From DATJAJ01 sp035622335 (GTDB lineage: Archaea > Thermoproteota > Nitrososphaeria > Nitrososphaerales > Gagatemarchaeaceae), in contig DASPVO010000089.1 of the NCBI GenBank assembly GCA_035622335.1, forward strand, positions 1 to 58,165: DNA of 58,165 nt, written 5' to 3'. The first letter of the stretch is position 1. Each line of letters starts with the position of its first letter. Positions 26,000-34,218 of the stretch are shown piece by piece. Position numbers and translations under genes: made by a program. The notes under the pieces were generated by a model that made no database searches, was not told the DNA's origin, and saw only the letters and a program-made list of their open reading frames with translations.

Positions 26000-26009
26000 G
26001 TATATAATG
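26000..26009. promoter_or_regulatory. Divergent TATA element (prenyl synthase / hypothetical gene)
   Basis: GTATATAATG in an AT-rich island. It reads as a TATA box in both directions: about 32-41 bases before the TTG of the prenyl synthase on the minus strand and 22-31 bases before the TTG at 26031 on the plus strand, which fits a leaderless transcript. Confidence 0.5.
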
Positions 26010-26030
26010 TTTGTTTGGTATTAGAGAACC

Positions 26031-26756
26031 TTGCTATATTTCTCGTTCAACCAGTTCAAACTGCGTGATGTTTTCTATGTGCTCCTCCCCAAACTGAGTC
26101 CTGCCCAACTAGAGGTCTTCCGCAACAGGTTCGAGTCGACTGGATTTCGCGTCACATCAGGGAGAAATCTCAGCGCGACCAAAGAGGGTACAAGCCTGAC
26201 CGTGAGTCCAGTCGGCGTCTGCTGGTCGAATCGGGACATGACAGACGTGGTCACACCCGTTGTGCCGAGGCTCGTCAAGGAGAAGGAGACGTCGTCGACA
26301 TCGTCGGTACTCGAGAGATACTGCAAGATCATGCGATCAGAAGGCGAAGTACTGATCCGCTTCTCGCTTCGAATGGAATCCTCGGGGCTCTGGGATGCTC
26401 TCAGGGCGGCGGGTCTCTCCGGACTCTCCCCAGACGAGTGCGCAGTTGCGAGATTCTTGCTTTCACAGTCATCGGGAGAGTGTGCAGTCTTCACGGACTT
26501 CCCAACAGAATCCTCGTCTGTAAAGCGCCTGGGCGGCAAACAGTACTACGAGTCGTTTGTTGACGTCGCAGAGGCGGGTTCCTGCCTCAGGTCGAGCGTG
26601 CACAAAAGTCCGCGCAACGCGTACCTCCCTAGGGACGGCATTCTTCGCGTCAAGAAATTTGTGCCACCTAGCAAGGCCCAGTTGTCCGCTGCCCTGAATT
26701 CCGTCGGGGACTGGTGCGGCTACGTCTGTCGCCCCGCGAGGCCCTCAACGCGCTAG
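26031..26756 (+). CDS. Hypothetical protein, unrecognised
   Basis: 241 residues, soluble, rich in Ser, Arg and Val, with no signal peptide and no motif I recognise. Cysteines are scattered (CWSNRD, RYCKIM, SGECAVF, DWCGYVC) without a metal-binding spacing. The third-position GC is lower and serines more frequent than in the neighbouring housekeeping genes, which suggests an accessory or acquired gene. The start (TTG 26031) fits the divergent TATA box, but later starts cannot be excluded. The stop codon lies inside a 24-base perfect palindrome directly before tRNA-Glu. Confidence 0.5.
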   Translation: MLYFSFNQFKLRDVFYVLLPKLSPAQLEVFRNRFESTGFRVTSGRNLSATKEGTSLTVSPVGVCWSNRDMTDVVTPVVPRLVKEKETSSTSSVLERYCKIMRSEGEVLIRFSLRMESSGLWDALRAAGLSGLSPDECAVARFLLSQSSGECAVFTDFPTESSSVKRLGGKQYYESFVDVAEAGSCLRSSVHKSPRNAYLPRDGILRVKKFVPPSKAQLSAALNSVGDWCGYVCRPARPSTR

Positions 26757-26766
26757 CGCGTTGAGG
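26743..26766. repeat. 24-base perfect palindrome at the end of the hypothetical gene
   Basis: Two 12-base arms (CCTCAACGCGCT and its exact complement) abut without a loop. It contains the TAG stop of the plus-strand gene and ends 2 bases before the 3' end of the minus-strand tRNA-Glu. Possible roles are a bidirectional terminator/hairpin between convergent units or a protein-binding site. There is no T-run on either side, so a simple intrinsic terminator is not obvious. Confidence 0.75.
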
Positions 26767-26768
26767 CG

Positions 26769-26858
26769 TGCCCAGGCCGGGAATTTCGTCTTTCGATTTC
26801 GAACCCGGGTCGCCGACTCGAAAGGCCAGCATACTTGACCGGGCTATACTACCTGGGC
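26769..26858 (-). tRNA. tRNA-Glu(TTC) with a T-loop intron
   Basis: Minus strand: acceptor GCCCAGG/CCTGGGC with A73, D-arm with GTAT stems as in archaeal tRNA-Glu, anticodon stem CTGGC/GTCGG, loop CTTTCGA with anticodon TTC at 26820-26822, T-stem CCGGG/CCCGG. The T-loop spans 22 bases instead of 7; removing about 15 bases (near 26783-26797) restores TTCGAAT. The anticodon loop has no intron. A TATA-like ATTAAAGACC lies about 30 bases upstream. Confidence 0.9.
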
Positions 26859-27022
26859 ACGGACGAAGGTCCTAGGATACGGTCTTTAATCTTAGGGATG
26901 AGGGCGAGCTAGGTGAACCGAGCTCGTCGTACTCATCCACCAATCTTCGATGAACGTCGAGCATACTTTCCAGCTGACAACGGTTTTAAGGGGTCTCCAT
27001 CGGCGGCCGAAAGTGTTCGATT

Positions 27023-28213
27023 TTGTCCGCAGCTCAGCTGAACAACTACTCCACGGCATCTCGCGCTCGTGTCAAGGCGAACAAGAACACAAGCGGGGAA
27101 GAGTTCGGCCAACTGCTCGACATGGCGCGCGCCGTCCTGAAGAAATCCGACTGCAAGTCGTTGAGCGCCAACCTGAACGGCATCGTGGTCGAGCTCGTGA
27201 CCAACAGCCAACACCAGTACGACTTCTGGGAGAGGAATTGGTGGCTCTCAGATGGCAAGATCCTTCCTCACGCTCAGGTCTACTCTGTAAAGGGAGTCGA
27301 GGGGCTCGAACCCTCTGCTTACTATCACCCTCAGACCAACACGGCCCTGTTCATCAACACCGAGTACTACGGGCAGTGCAAGTCTTGGGCTCTCGGCGTC
27401 GCTGCGGCGATCCTCGAGAAGAGATTCAACACGCTTTCCATACATGGAGCGACGGCCTCCTACAAAGGGAAGGGCGTCGTGATCATAGCACCGACAGGCA
27501 CGGGAAAGACCACACATTCCTTCAGGATATTCCAGCACGAGGGAGGGAAGATCTGTGGGGACGACTGGGCTTACATCAGATTCCCTGAAGGAAAGCCCTC
27601 GGGGCCACCCGCGCCTCTGCTCGCGCGCCAGCCGGAGAAGTCCCTCTACATGCGCTCGGAGACACAGCGGGAGCTCAAGTGGCTGAGGGAGGTCTTCGAC
27701 AAGTCGCTCAACGAGAACGTCGTGACGACCAAGGATGGGTGCGAGTACCTGCGCGGCCCCGATTGCGCAGCCACGGGAGAGAGTTGCGTCTTCGAAAGGG
27801 GGATGGGATGGTGCTACTACTCCTTCGGGAACTCGAGGACCCTAGTCAGAAGAGAAGACCTGCTGGGCCCATCGAAGGTCGTGGACGAGGTACCGGTGAA
27901 CCTGGTGGTCCTCCTCAGGAGGGACGACCACAGCCCTCCGATAGAAGTGCTCCGGCCCGAAGAGGCGATCGCCGTACTTCGCAAGGGCGAGTACATGATC
28001 CTCCCGGGAGCCGGACCGAAGGAGAAGTGGGGGACCCTGTCAAACGAGCCTTGGTACAATCCCTACCTCCTCGAACTTGACAATGCGAGACAGGAGCGCT
28101 TCTTCAGGTCGATGTTCGAGGCGTGGCGCGTCCCCTGCATCATCCTGAACACGGGGGTGGAGGGTATAGAGGAGAGCAACAGGAGAATCCTCTCCGCGCT
28201 GGAGAACGCCTGA
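27023..28213 (+). CDS. HPr-kinase/PEPCK-like P-loop protein
   Basis: 396 residues. A Walker A loop IIAPTGTGKTTHSF (residues ~152-165) is followed by GGKICGDDWAYI, the paired-Asp strand seen in HPr kinase/phosphorylase-like ATPases, which use a PEPCK-related fold. The N-terminal ~120 residues and the C-terminal segment (SNEPWYNPYLLEL) are not ones I can name. No HPr or PTS component is visible, and PTS is rare in this part of the archaea, so the natural substrate is probably something else. TTG start; a TATA-like GGTTTTAAGG lies about 40 bases upstream. It precedes the TauE pair by 39 bases. Confidence 0.72.
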   Translation: MSAAQLNNYSTASRARVKANKNTSGEEFGQLLDMARAVLKKSDCKSLSANLNGIVVELVTNSQHQYDFWERNWWLSDGKILPHAQVYSVKGVEGLEPSAYYHPQTNTALFINTEYYGQCKSWALGVAAAILEKRFNTLSIHGATASYKGKGVVIIAPTGTGKTTHSFRIFQHEGGKICGDDWAYIRFPEGKPSGPPAPLLARQPEKSLYMRSETQRELKWLREVFDKSLNENVVTTKDGCEYLRGPDCAATGESCVFERGMGWCYYSFGNSRTLVRREDLLGPSKVVDEVPVNLVVLLRRDDHSPPIEVLRPEEAIAVLRKGEYMILPGAGPKEKWGTLSNEPWYNPYLLELDNARQERFFRSMFEAWRVPCIILNTGVEGIEESNRRILSALENA

Positions 28214-28252
28214 CCTAGCATTTTGAAATAGCTTGGAGAGCTACTCGCAGCG

Positions 28253-29086
28253 ATGGCGATGCTGAACCTCTTCGAGGTGCTCCTCTTTGCCGTCGCCGCC
28301 GGTCTGGTGGGATCCATGACGGGCCTCGGAGGAGCAGTCGTCGTCACGCCTCTTCTCGTCTTCTTTGGCGTCCCCATCAAGTACGCCATCGCGGCGAGCA
28401 TGGTCTGCATAATCGCAACTTCGAGCGGGTCCGCTTCCTCCTACGTAAGAGACGGCCTGAGCAACGTCCGGGCAGCCTTCTTTCTGGAGATATTCACCGC
28501 AGTCGGCGCGATCGTGGGAGCTGTCATCACGAGCTTCCTGTCTCCTACGCTGCTCTACTTCTTCTTCGCCGCCTTCCTGATGACATCCTTCGCGGCGGTC
28601 AGACGACGTCAGAGTGCGGCTGAGGAACCCGTGAAACAGGACGCGTGGGCAAAGTCCCTGCAACTCAGCGGCTCATACTTCGACAGGCCCACGGGGAAGC
28701 AGATACGCTATGAGCTCCACAGGCCCTTCTGGGCGGCGCCTGGAATGTTCGTTGCGGGCCTCGCCGCCGGCATGCTCGGGATTGGCGCTGGCGCGTTCAA
28801 GGTCTCCATCCACGAAGTAATACTCGGCATGCCTTCGAAGGTCTCGACCGCCACGAGCAACTTCATCATTGGAATGACCGCCCTCGCAGGGGCATCTGTG
28901 TACTTCTCATCGGGGCTCCTTTACCTGAACCTCGCCGCACCTCTCGCCATAGGGACAACGGCGGGGGCGTTCGCCGGCTCCCGTGTCCTGCGAAACCTCA
29001 GAAACGAGACCGTCAGGACCCTCTTCCTCGTCGTCTTGGCGGTGGTGATAGTGGAGATGCTCTACAAGGGGTTAACCTCGCTGTGA
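28253..29086 (+). CDS. TauE/SafE-family anion permease
   Basis: 277 residues with about eight membrane helices arranged as two repeats. The first repeat has GLVGSMTGLGGAVVVTPLLVF, the second GLAAGMLGIGAGAFKVSIH followed by KVSTATSNFIIG, the family's paired glycine-rich helices. Members move sulfite, sulfoacetate or other sulfur or organic anions; the substrate is not predictable here. It overlaps the DUF1634 gene by 4 bases (GTGA), a pairing known in several archaea and bacteria. Confidence 0.9.
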   Translation: MAMLNLFEVLLFAVAAGLVGSMTGLGGAVVVTPLLVFFGVPIKYAIAASMVCIIATSSGSASSYVRDGLSNVRAAFFLEIFTAVGAIVGAVITSFLSPTLLYFFFAAFLMTSFAAVRRRQSAAEEPVKQDAWAKSLQLSGSYFDRPTGKQIRYELHRPFWAAPGMFVAGLAAGMLGIGAGAFKVSIHEVILGMPSKVSTATSNFIIGMTALAGASVYFSSGLLYLNLAAPLAIGTTAGAFAGSRVLRNLRNETVRTLFLVVLAVVIVEMLYKGLTSL

Positions 29087-29460
29087 GCGACGACCTGAGG
29101 AGACTGGAGACCGCGATCAGCTGGATCCTCAAGATCGGCGTGGTTTCGAGCGGGATACTCGCGGCATCGGGGCTCATCTTGGCCTACCTCCAGACCGGGA
29201 GCGCGAATCTGACCCTAAGCCCCCAGTGGCAGGTGCCCACGAGGAGCTTCTTCTCCTTCGTCTTCGAGGCGGGACCGAGCCTGACGTCGAACCCCAGTCC
29301 GATGAACATCGTCGCTCTCGGCATCGTTCTGCTGATGCTCACTCCATACACGAGGGTGGTCGCCTCCGTAATCTACTTTGGAAAGGTCAGGGACGTAAAG
29401 TATCTCTGCATAACCCTCCTTGTCCTCATCATCATAACCTCGAGCCTCCTGTGGCTCTGA
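29083..29460 (+). CDS. DUF1634 membrane protein
   Basis: 125 residues with three membrane helices (about 16-36, 70-90, 103-123) separated by a loop containing SFFSFVFEAGPSL. The sequence from LETAISWILKIGVVSSG to RVVASVIYFGKVRDVKY follows the DUF1634 pattern. GTG start overlapping the TauE stop, so the two are co-translated and probably form one transporter complex. Confidence 0.85.
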   Translation: MSDDLRRLETAISWILKIGVVSSGILAASGLILAYLQTGSANLTLSPQWQVPTRSFFSFVFEAGPSLTSNPSPMNIVALGIVLLMLTPYTRVVASVIYFGKVRDVKYLCITLLVLIIITSSLLWL

Positions 29461-29516
29461 AATCGCGGCAACGGCAAGAAAGGTATTAGGCAGACCCTGA
29501 TAACGTCCAGGCGACA

Positions 29517-29924
29517 TTGTCGAGGGAGATCGGGAAGAGAGCCAGGAGGAGGACCCTTCTGAAGCTCATCGACAGGATCTTTGACGCCGACCCTGGAATC
29601 CGCTTTGTCGCGCTCTACCAGGACCAGTACATGCTCGCGGGCGGCATGAAAGAGGGTCGCTCATCCATCGACCCTGAGGAGGAGGCACGCGACGTCGACC
29701 TTCAGCTAGCCAAGATAGGCGAGGTAATTCACTCTTGGCAAAGGTGGTTCGGCACCCTCGGCGCCTTCGCGATCAAGTTCGACAAGCTGAATCTGGTCTT
29801 CATACCCCTCAAGGAGGGTAGATTCATCGTCTTGAGCACCGAAGCTCACTTGAACCCCTTCACGGTGCTGGAGAAGCTCCGCTGGGACATGGACTACGAC
29901 CAGATCGCGGACGCGATACCCTAG
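29517..29924 (+). CDS. Small alpha/beta protein, roadblock/DUF6659-like
   Basis: 135 residues. A basic N-terminal helix is followed by DPGIRFVALYQDQYMLAGGM, then a helical segment and the strands LNLVFIPLKEGRFIVLSTEAHLNP and a last helix. This helix-strand-strand-helix order resembles the roadblock/LC7 fold and short thaumarchaeal proteins such as DUF6659, but I cannot confirm a family. TTG start. Its last 4 bases overlap the convergent LigB-like gene. Confidence 0.6.
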   Translation: MSREIGKRARRRTLLKLIDRIFDADPGIRFVALYQDQYMLAGGMKEGRSSIDPEEEARDVDLQLAKIGEVIHSWQRWFGTLGAFAIKFDKLNLVFIPLKEGRFIVLSTEAHLNPFTVLEKLRWDMDYDQIADAIP

Positions 29925-30745
29925 CGCCCACGAGAGTAGCCCACGCACATCATGCCGTAATAGGTCGGCACCTGATACGAGTAGAGGTGTGGCTTCATAC
30001 CACGACCGTCGATGACCCCGTGGAGCATGATCATCTGCCAGAAACTGTCCGGCTTCGCGGCCTCGATCGTGTCCTGCGGGATATTCGTCAGCTCTCCCAG
30101 CCTGTTCCTCTCGACCGCATCCAGGACGGCTCTGTCGTAGACCTCCGCTGTCTCGCTGAACCCGTACGGTCCGCTCTTCATGTGAGTGTGCGCCTGGTCT
30201 GCGCTTGCAACGAAGGCGATCTTCGTCTCCTGCGAATGGGCGAGAGCTCCAAGGACCCTCCCGAATTCGACGTTCATTGACGGCGGCGTCTCCCTAGACG
30301 GCGTCACTATGACCACCTTTGGTTTGGGACGGCTCCCTAGGAAGAACCACAAGGGAATCAGGGTGCCGAAGTCCATGGGAAGGTCAGAGAGCGGTCCCTG
30401 GTTCGTCCCGTAGTTGGCTCCAACGACGGGGAGCCCCCTGGCCTCGGCTGCACCAAGCAGCTTCTCTGCGAAGTCCTTGTCGCACTTCGCCTTGACGGAT
30501 ATCTTTCCGCCGCCTTCGGCCACGACTCCGCTCGAGTTTTCCGAGGTCACGATGCCTATGTGCTCCTTCAGCCTCAGGTTGTGTGGACTGGCAACCACAA
30601 CCGTCCCGGGGGCAGCGGTCCGCAGACCTGCGGCGAGCTGCTTCATCCCATCACGCGTCGGAGTGAACGCTCCAGCCTTCTTTCCAGCCAATCTGGGGAC
30701 GATCTCGCTTCCGTGAGGAGCGATGCACGCGTAGACGAGCGTCAA
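29921..30745 (-). CDS. Class III extradiol dioxygenase-like (LigB/MEMO superfamily)
   Basis: 274 residues. It starts with CIAPHGSEIVP and continues with VVVASPHNLRLKEH, supplying two metal-type histidines; a further conserved segment is FVASADQAHTHMKSGPYG. These match the LigB-like fold that binds non-haem iron to cleave catechol rings. Some archaeal members belong to the related MEMO group without proven dioxygenase activity. TTG start; 28 bases behind the MBL gene in a minus-strand operon. Confidence 0.85.
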   Translation of the reverse strand: MTLVYACIAPHGSEIVPRLAGKKAGAFTPTRDGMKQLAAGLRTAAPGTVVVASPHNLRLKEHIGIVTSENSSGVVAEGGGKISVKAKCDKDFAEKLLGAAEARGLPVVGANYGTNQGPLSDLPMDFGTLIPLWFFLGSRPKPKVVIVTPSRETPPSMNVEFGRVLGALAHSQETKIAFVASADQAHTHMKSGPYGFSETAEVYDRAVLDAVERNRLGELTNIPQDTIEAAKPDSFWQMIMLHGVIDGRGMKPHLYSYQVPTYYGMMCVGYSRGR

Positions 30746-30773
30746 GCTCGAGGCGACCTTCGGTCTACGTTAT

Positions 30774-31676
30774 TCAAACGTTCTTGTCCAGGAAGTGAAG
30801 AATACCCAAGACCGACGTGCGCGCAGAGACCCTAGCGTAGATTGGGAGTTCATAGATTCCAGACTCCTCTTCGACCTCGTGCACCAGGGCTTCGGTGATT
30901 TCGTCCAAACCCAGCTTCTCGTCTTTCATCCGACGGACCTTGCTCAGCCACTCTTCGACACGCGTCTTTGTCTGCTCAAAGACCCAGTCGGGGTCGTCCC
31001 TCAACCCGAAGTGCGGTACCAACAGGCTCACGGCGTCCAGCCCGGCCAGCATCCCTGCCGTCCTGGTCAGAGTCTCGGGCTCGAAGCTCGGGGGAGGAGT
31101 GGTCGGGATCATCACCTTCATCCCCGGGTAGACTATCCCCACTGCGTCGGCCGCGAGCATTATCCTCGCTTCGTTCAGAAGCACTACGATCTGATGAGGC
31201 GCGTGCCCTGGTGCGTGCAAGAGGCGTGCTGACATCCCGTCCCCCAGCTCGAGGCTGCCCTCCTCTCCGACCGGCGTCATCCTCTGCGCGTCCACAGGCA
31301 AGGGGACGCCGTACAGAGCGATTATCTCCCTGCCGAAGACCTTTGTCGCGCTCTCGACGAGCTTGGTGGGGTCAGCTAGGTGTGGGACAGCCTTCTCGTG
31401 GGCGATGACTCCGGCATTTGGCATCTCTCTCAGCAGGTGACCTGCGGCCCCAGCGTGGTCGAGGTGGACGTGGGTGGGTATCACGTACCTGATGTCAGCA
31501 GGCGACAAACCGATTTCTTTCAGACCCTCCAGTACGTTCCTGTACGACGATGCGTAGCCGCAGTCGACCAGCGTCGGCTTTGGCCCCTTTATCGCATAGG
31601 CTGCGACAGTCCTTTCCTGTCCCAGCGCCTTGGTGTCGAGCTGGTAGACCCGTTCGGTTATTCTTGTCGCGTACAT
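30774..31676 (-). CDS. MBL-fold metallo-hydrolase
   Basis: 300 residues of metallo-beta-lactamase fold. Metal motif THVHLDHAG (residues ~68-76), then a helical insert and LLHAPGHAPHQIVVL, LAADAVGIVYPG and LLVPHFG as further metal-ligand strands. The C-terminal ~70 residues are helical and rich in Glu/Lys, as in the glyoxalase II-like and RNase Z-unrelated group. The substrate is unknown. ATG start; 9 bases after the M20 peptidase stop, so co-transcribed with it and with the LigB-like gene. Confidence 0.88.
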   Translation of the reverse strand: MYATRITERVYQLDTKALGQERTVAAYAIKGPKPTLVDCGYASSYRNVLEGLKEIGLSPADIRYVIPTHVHLDHAGAAGHLLREMPNAGVIAHEKAVPHLADPTKLVESATKVFGREIIALYGVPLPVDAQRMTPVGEEGSLELGDGMSARLLHAPGHAPHQIVVLLNEARIMLAADAVGIVYPGMKVMIPTTPPPSFEPETLTRTAGMLAGLDAVSLLVPHFGLRDDPDWVFEQTKTRVEEWLSKVRRMKDEKLGLDEITEALVHEVEEESGIYELPIYARVSARTSVLGILHFLDKNV

Positions 31677-31685
31677 CTGACTGAA

Positions 31686-32864
31686 TCAGACACCCGCGAA
31701 GTCCATGGCAAGCATCGCAAGTGAAGCGGCACCGAACTTCAGAACGTCTTCGTCCACCCTGAACATCGAGCTGTGGTTGGGATAAACGCAGCCCTTCGCA
31801 ACGTTGCGAGTCCCAAGAAAGTAGAATGTGCCCGGCGCCCTTTCGAGGAATCTGGAGAAGTCTTCTCCACCCAGAATGGGCTCCATTGCTTTGACCTTGG
31901 CCCCTCTGACCCTTCGGAGTAGTCCCGAAACCCTTTCCGTGACCTTAGGGTCGTTGTACGTGATCGGATAAGCGTCCTCCATGAAGCTCACTTCGCAACG
32001 CGCGCCAAATGCCCTGCAGGTCGAATCCGCGACCTTCCTGACGAGCGACTTCGCCTTCTTCCTCGTCGCACCGTCAAAGGTCCTTATCGTCCCCTCCATC
32101 GATGCCTCGTCGGGGATTACGTTCCCCTTCGTCCCGGCGTGCAGACTGCCGATCGTGATCACAAACGGTTTGACGGGCGCTATCATCCTCGCCGCGACGC
32201 CTTGGAGAGCAAGAATCACGTGCGCTGAAACGTAGATTGGGTCTACGCCCTCCTCGGGAGCGGAACCATGCCCGCCCTTCCCGATCACCTTCACCCAGAA
32301 CATGTCGGGGGCGGCCATGACCGCGCCTGGCTTGACGCCGAAGGAACCTGAAGGAAGACCGTTCGTTATGTGCAGCCCGAAGACGTAGTCGACCCTCGGG
32401 TTGCTCATCACTCCATCCTCGATCATGGGCTCCGCACCTCCTCTACCTCCCTGCTCCTCAGCCGGCTGGAAGAAGAACTTCACAGTCCCCCGCAGCTCGT
32501 CTCTGTGTCTTGCGAGAATGGACGCGGCCCCGAGAAGCATCGCGACGTGGGTATCGTGGCCGCAGGCATGCATGGCCCCCTTCGTCCGCGACCTGAACTC
32601 GACGTCCGACATCTCCTCGATGGGAAGGGCATCCATGTCGGCCCTCAGTCCCACGACCTTACCCTTCTTCTTCCCCTTCAGGACTCCAAGGACCCCAGTC
32701 CCACCGACTTGTGTGGTCACTTCTATCCCCAGAGCCCTCAGCTTATCCGCTATGAGCTGAGCCGTCTTGACTTCGTGATAGGCAAGCTCGGGTCTCTGAT
32801 GGATTCGCCTCCGAGTCGCAATCATCTCCTTTTCAGCGCTCTTCGCGTCTTCGAGGAGGTCCAG
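31686..32864 (-). CDS. M20-family amidohydrolase/carboxypeptidase
   Basis: Zinc peptidase of the M20D type (N-acyl amino acid or hippurate hydrolase group), about 392 residues. Features: RRRIHQRPELAYHE near the N-terminus, ADMDALP, MHACGHDTHVAMLLG with zinc ligands, FFFQPAEEQGGRGG with the catalytic Glu, a dimerisation domain with GKGGHGSAPEEGVDP, and PILGGEDFSRFLE near the end. The frame stays open far upstream, but that part is antisense to DUF429. The likely start is a CTG at 32862-32864, 7 bases after GGAGG and about 20-30 bases from a TATA-like element. The internal ATG 15 codons later is the alternative. Confidence 0.88.
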   Translation of the reverse strand: MDLLEDAKSAEKEMIATRRRIHQRPELAYHEVKTAQLIADKLRALGIEVTTQVGGTGVLGVLKGKKKGKVVGLRADMDALPIEEMSDVEFRSRTKGAMHACGHDTHVAMLLGAASILARHRDELRGTVKFFFQPAEEQGGRGGAEPMIEDGVMSNPRVDYVFGLHITNGLPSGSFGVKPGAVMAAPDMFWVKVIGKGGHGSAPEEGVDPIYVSAHVILALQGVAARMIAPVKPFVITIGSLHAGTKGNVIPDEASMEGTIRTFDGATRKKAKSLVRKVADSTCRAFGARCEVSFMEDAYPITYNDPKVTERVSGLLRRVRGAKVKAMEPILGGEDFSRFLERAPGTFYFLGTRNVAKGCVYPNHSSMFRVDEDVLKFGAASLAMLAMDFAGV

Positions 32865-32884
32865 ATGTCTTCCTCCGGGGGTCA

Positions 32885-32894
32885 GCGATAAAAG
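32885..32894. promoter_or_regulatory. TATA-like element between M20 peptidase and DUF429
   Basis: GCGATAAAAG on the plus strand reads CTTTTATCGC on the minus strand. It is the only AT-rich stretch in the 43-base gap between two divergent genes, 14-23 bases from the DUF429 ATG and 21-30 bases from the proposed peptidase start, so it probably serves at least one and perhaps both. Confidence 0.4.
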
Positions 32895-32907
32895 GGCTCT
32901 CTTCTCG

Positions 32908-33519
32908 ATGCGGGGCGTGATCTCCGTAGGGATAGACTTGGCAGGGAGCGAGAGGCGGGACACGGGTTTCTGTGTCATGAGTGCCGGGTTGAAGTGCGAG
33001 ACTTCAGTGCTCCACACGGACCAAGAGGTTGTCTCGGCCACTCTGTCTGGCAAGCCCGACGTCGTGAGCATAGACGCTCCCCTGTTCCTACCGAAGGGAA
33101 GGGCGAGCCTTGAACAGAGGGGTCCGCCCCACTTCAGAGAGTGCGACCTGGAGCTGCGGCGCATGCACATCCGATTCTTCCCCATATCTTTGGGACCGAT
33201 GAGGATGCTCACTGCGCGCGGAATCCGGCTGAGGGGGGTCTTCGAGGAGAGGGGACTGGTCGTCATAGAGAGCTTCCCCGGAGCGATCCAGGACCTCCTT
33301 GGAATGCCCAGAAAACAAGCGGGGCTATCGAAACTCCGAGCGGCGCTGATCGGCTACGGCGTTGACCTCGGTCCTCGCAAGGATTACACGGGCGACGAGC
33401 TCGACGCGGTGACATCTGCGCTCGTTGGCCTCCTGTACCTCAAGAACGACTACAGAGCCATCGGCGACCCAAGCGAGGGCCTGATGATACTTCCCAAGAA
33501 GGTGCCTTCTTACCGTTGA
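32908..33519 (+). CDS. DUF429 protein, RNase H-like fold
   Basis: 203 residues. It opens with SVGIDLAGSERRDTGFCVM, the RNase H-like first strand with an Asp. VVSIDAPLFLP and a C-terminal YTGDELDAVTSALVG supply further conserved acids; LPKG, RECDLELRR and RFFPISLG are characteristic DUF429 stretches. DUF429 proteins are predicted nucleases or nucleotide-binding proteins with no settled function. ATG start. Confidence 0.85.
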   Translation: MRGVISVGIDLAGSERRDTGFCVMSAGLKCETSVLHTDQEVVSATLSGKPDVVSIDAPLFLPKGRASLEQRGPPHFRECDLELRRMHIRFFPISLGPMRMLTARGIRLRGVFEERGLVVIESFPGAIQDLLGMPRKQAGLSKLRAALIGYGVDLGPRKDYTGDELDAVTSALVGLLYLKNDYRAIGDPSEGLMILPKKVPSYR

Positions 33520-33545
33520 GCTCAGGTTTTTAACAGAAAAGCTCC

Positions 33546-34163
33546 ATGCGCCACGCGATGGCGTTTTCGAACGCCGCGAAGGCGGGGACGGCCCTCTTCG
33601 TCGCCTCGGTTCAGTTCGGCTTGGGCCTGGTCCTGGCTGAGATATACTACCCAAACTACAACGTCTCGACGAACTACATCAGTGACTTGGGGGCGACCTG
33701 CAACAGCACATGCGTGATCCACGAACCCTCGTCCCTGATCTTCAACTCTTCGATTGTGCTACTCGGGCTGCTGGTCTTGGTGGCAGCTTACTTTCTGCAG
33801 AAAGCGTTCCATTGGAGGCCGTTGACTGTCGTGGTCACGATCGGCGGACTCGGCGCAGTAGGCGTGGGGTTGTTCCCCGAGACCACCGGGGTCTGGCATG
33901 AAATCTTCAGCGCCATCACATTCCTGTTCACCGGGCTGTCTGCCGTCGCTGCCTTCAAGGTCGCTAGGCCGCCTCTGTCCTACTTCTCCGTGATACTAGG
34001 CCTGATCACGCTCGCGTCGATGGTTCTGTTCCTTGGAGGCTACTATCTGGGATTGGGCCCAGGCGGGATGGAGAGGCTCATCGTCTACCCGGTGCTGCTG
34101 TGGAGCATGGGTTTCGGAGGGCACCTGATGTCGATGCAGGATGGGCAGACCCCAGCTTCGTGA
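33546..34163 (+). CDS. DUF998-family membrane protein
   Basis: 205 residues with six membrane helices. The loop NYNVSTNYISDLGAT after helix 1 (the NxxxSxxYxSDLG pattern) and GLFPETTGVWHEIFSAITFLF in the middle are hallmark segments of DUF998. ATG start after a TATA-like GGTTTTTAACAG. The family's function is not established. Confidence 0.82.
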   Translation: MRHAMAFSNAAKAGTALFVASVQFGLGLVLAEIYYPNYNVSTNYISDLGATCNSTCVIHEPSSLIFNSSIVLLGLLVLVAAYFLQKAFHWRPLTVVVTIGGLGAVGVGLFPETTGVWHEIFSAITFLFTGLSAVAAFKVARPPLSYFSVILGLITLASMVLFLGGYYLGLGPGGMERLIVYPVLLWSMGFGGHLMSMQDGQTPAS

Positions 34164-34218
34164 ACTCACATCCGGACTACCTCTGTTCTAAATAGCTATA
34201 CGACTTGGAGTTGGGTCA

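Noticed and set aside
32865..33266. Long N-terminal extension of the M20 peptidase.
   Set aside because: It is antisense to the DUF429 gene and does not resemble any peptidase domain; the promoter lies inside it.
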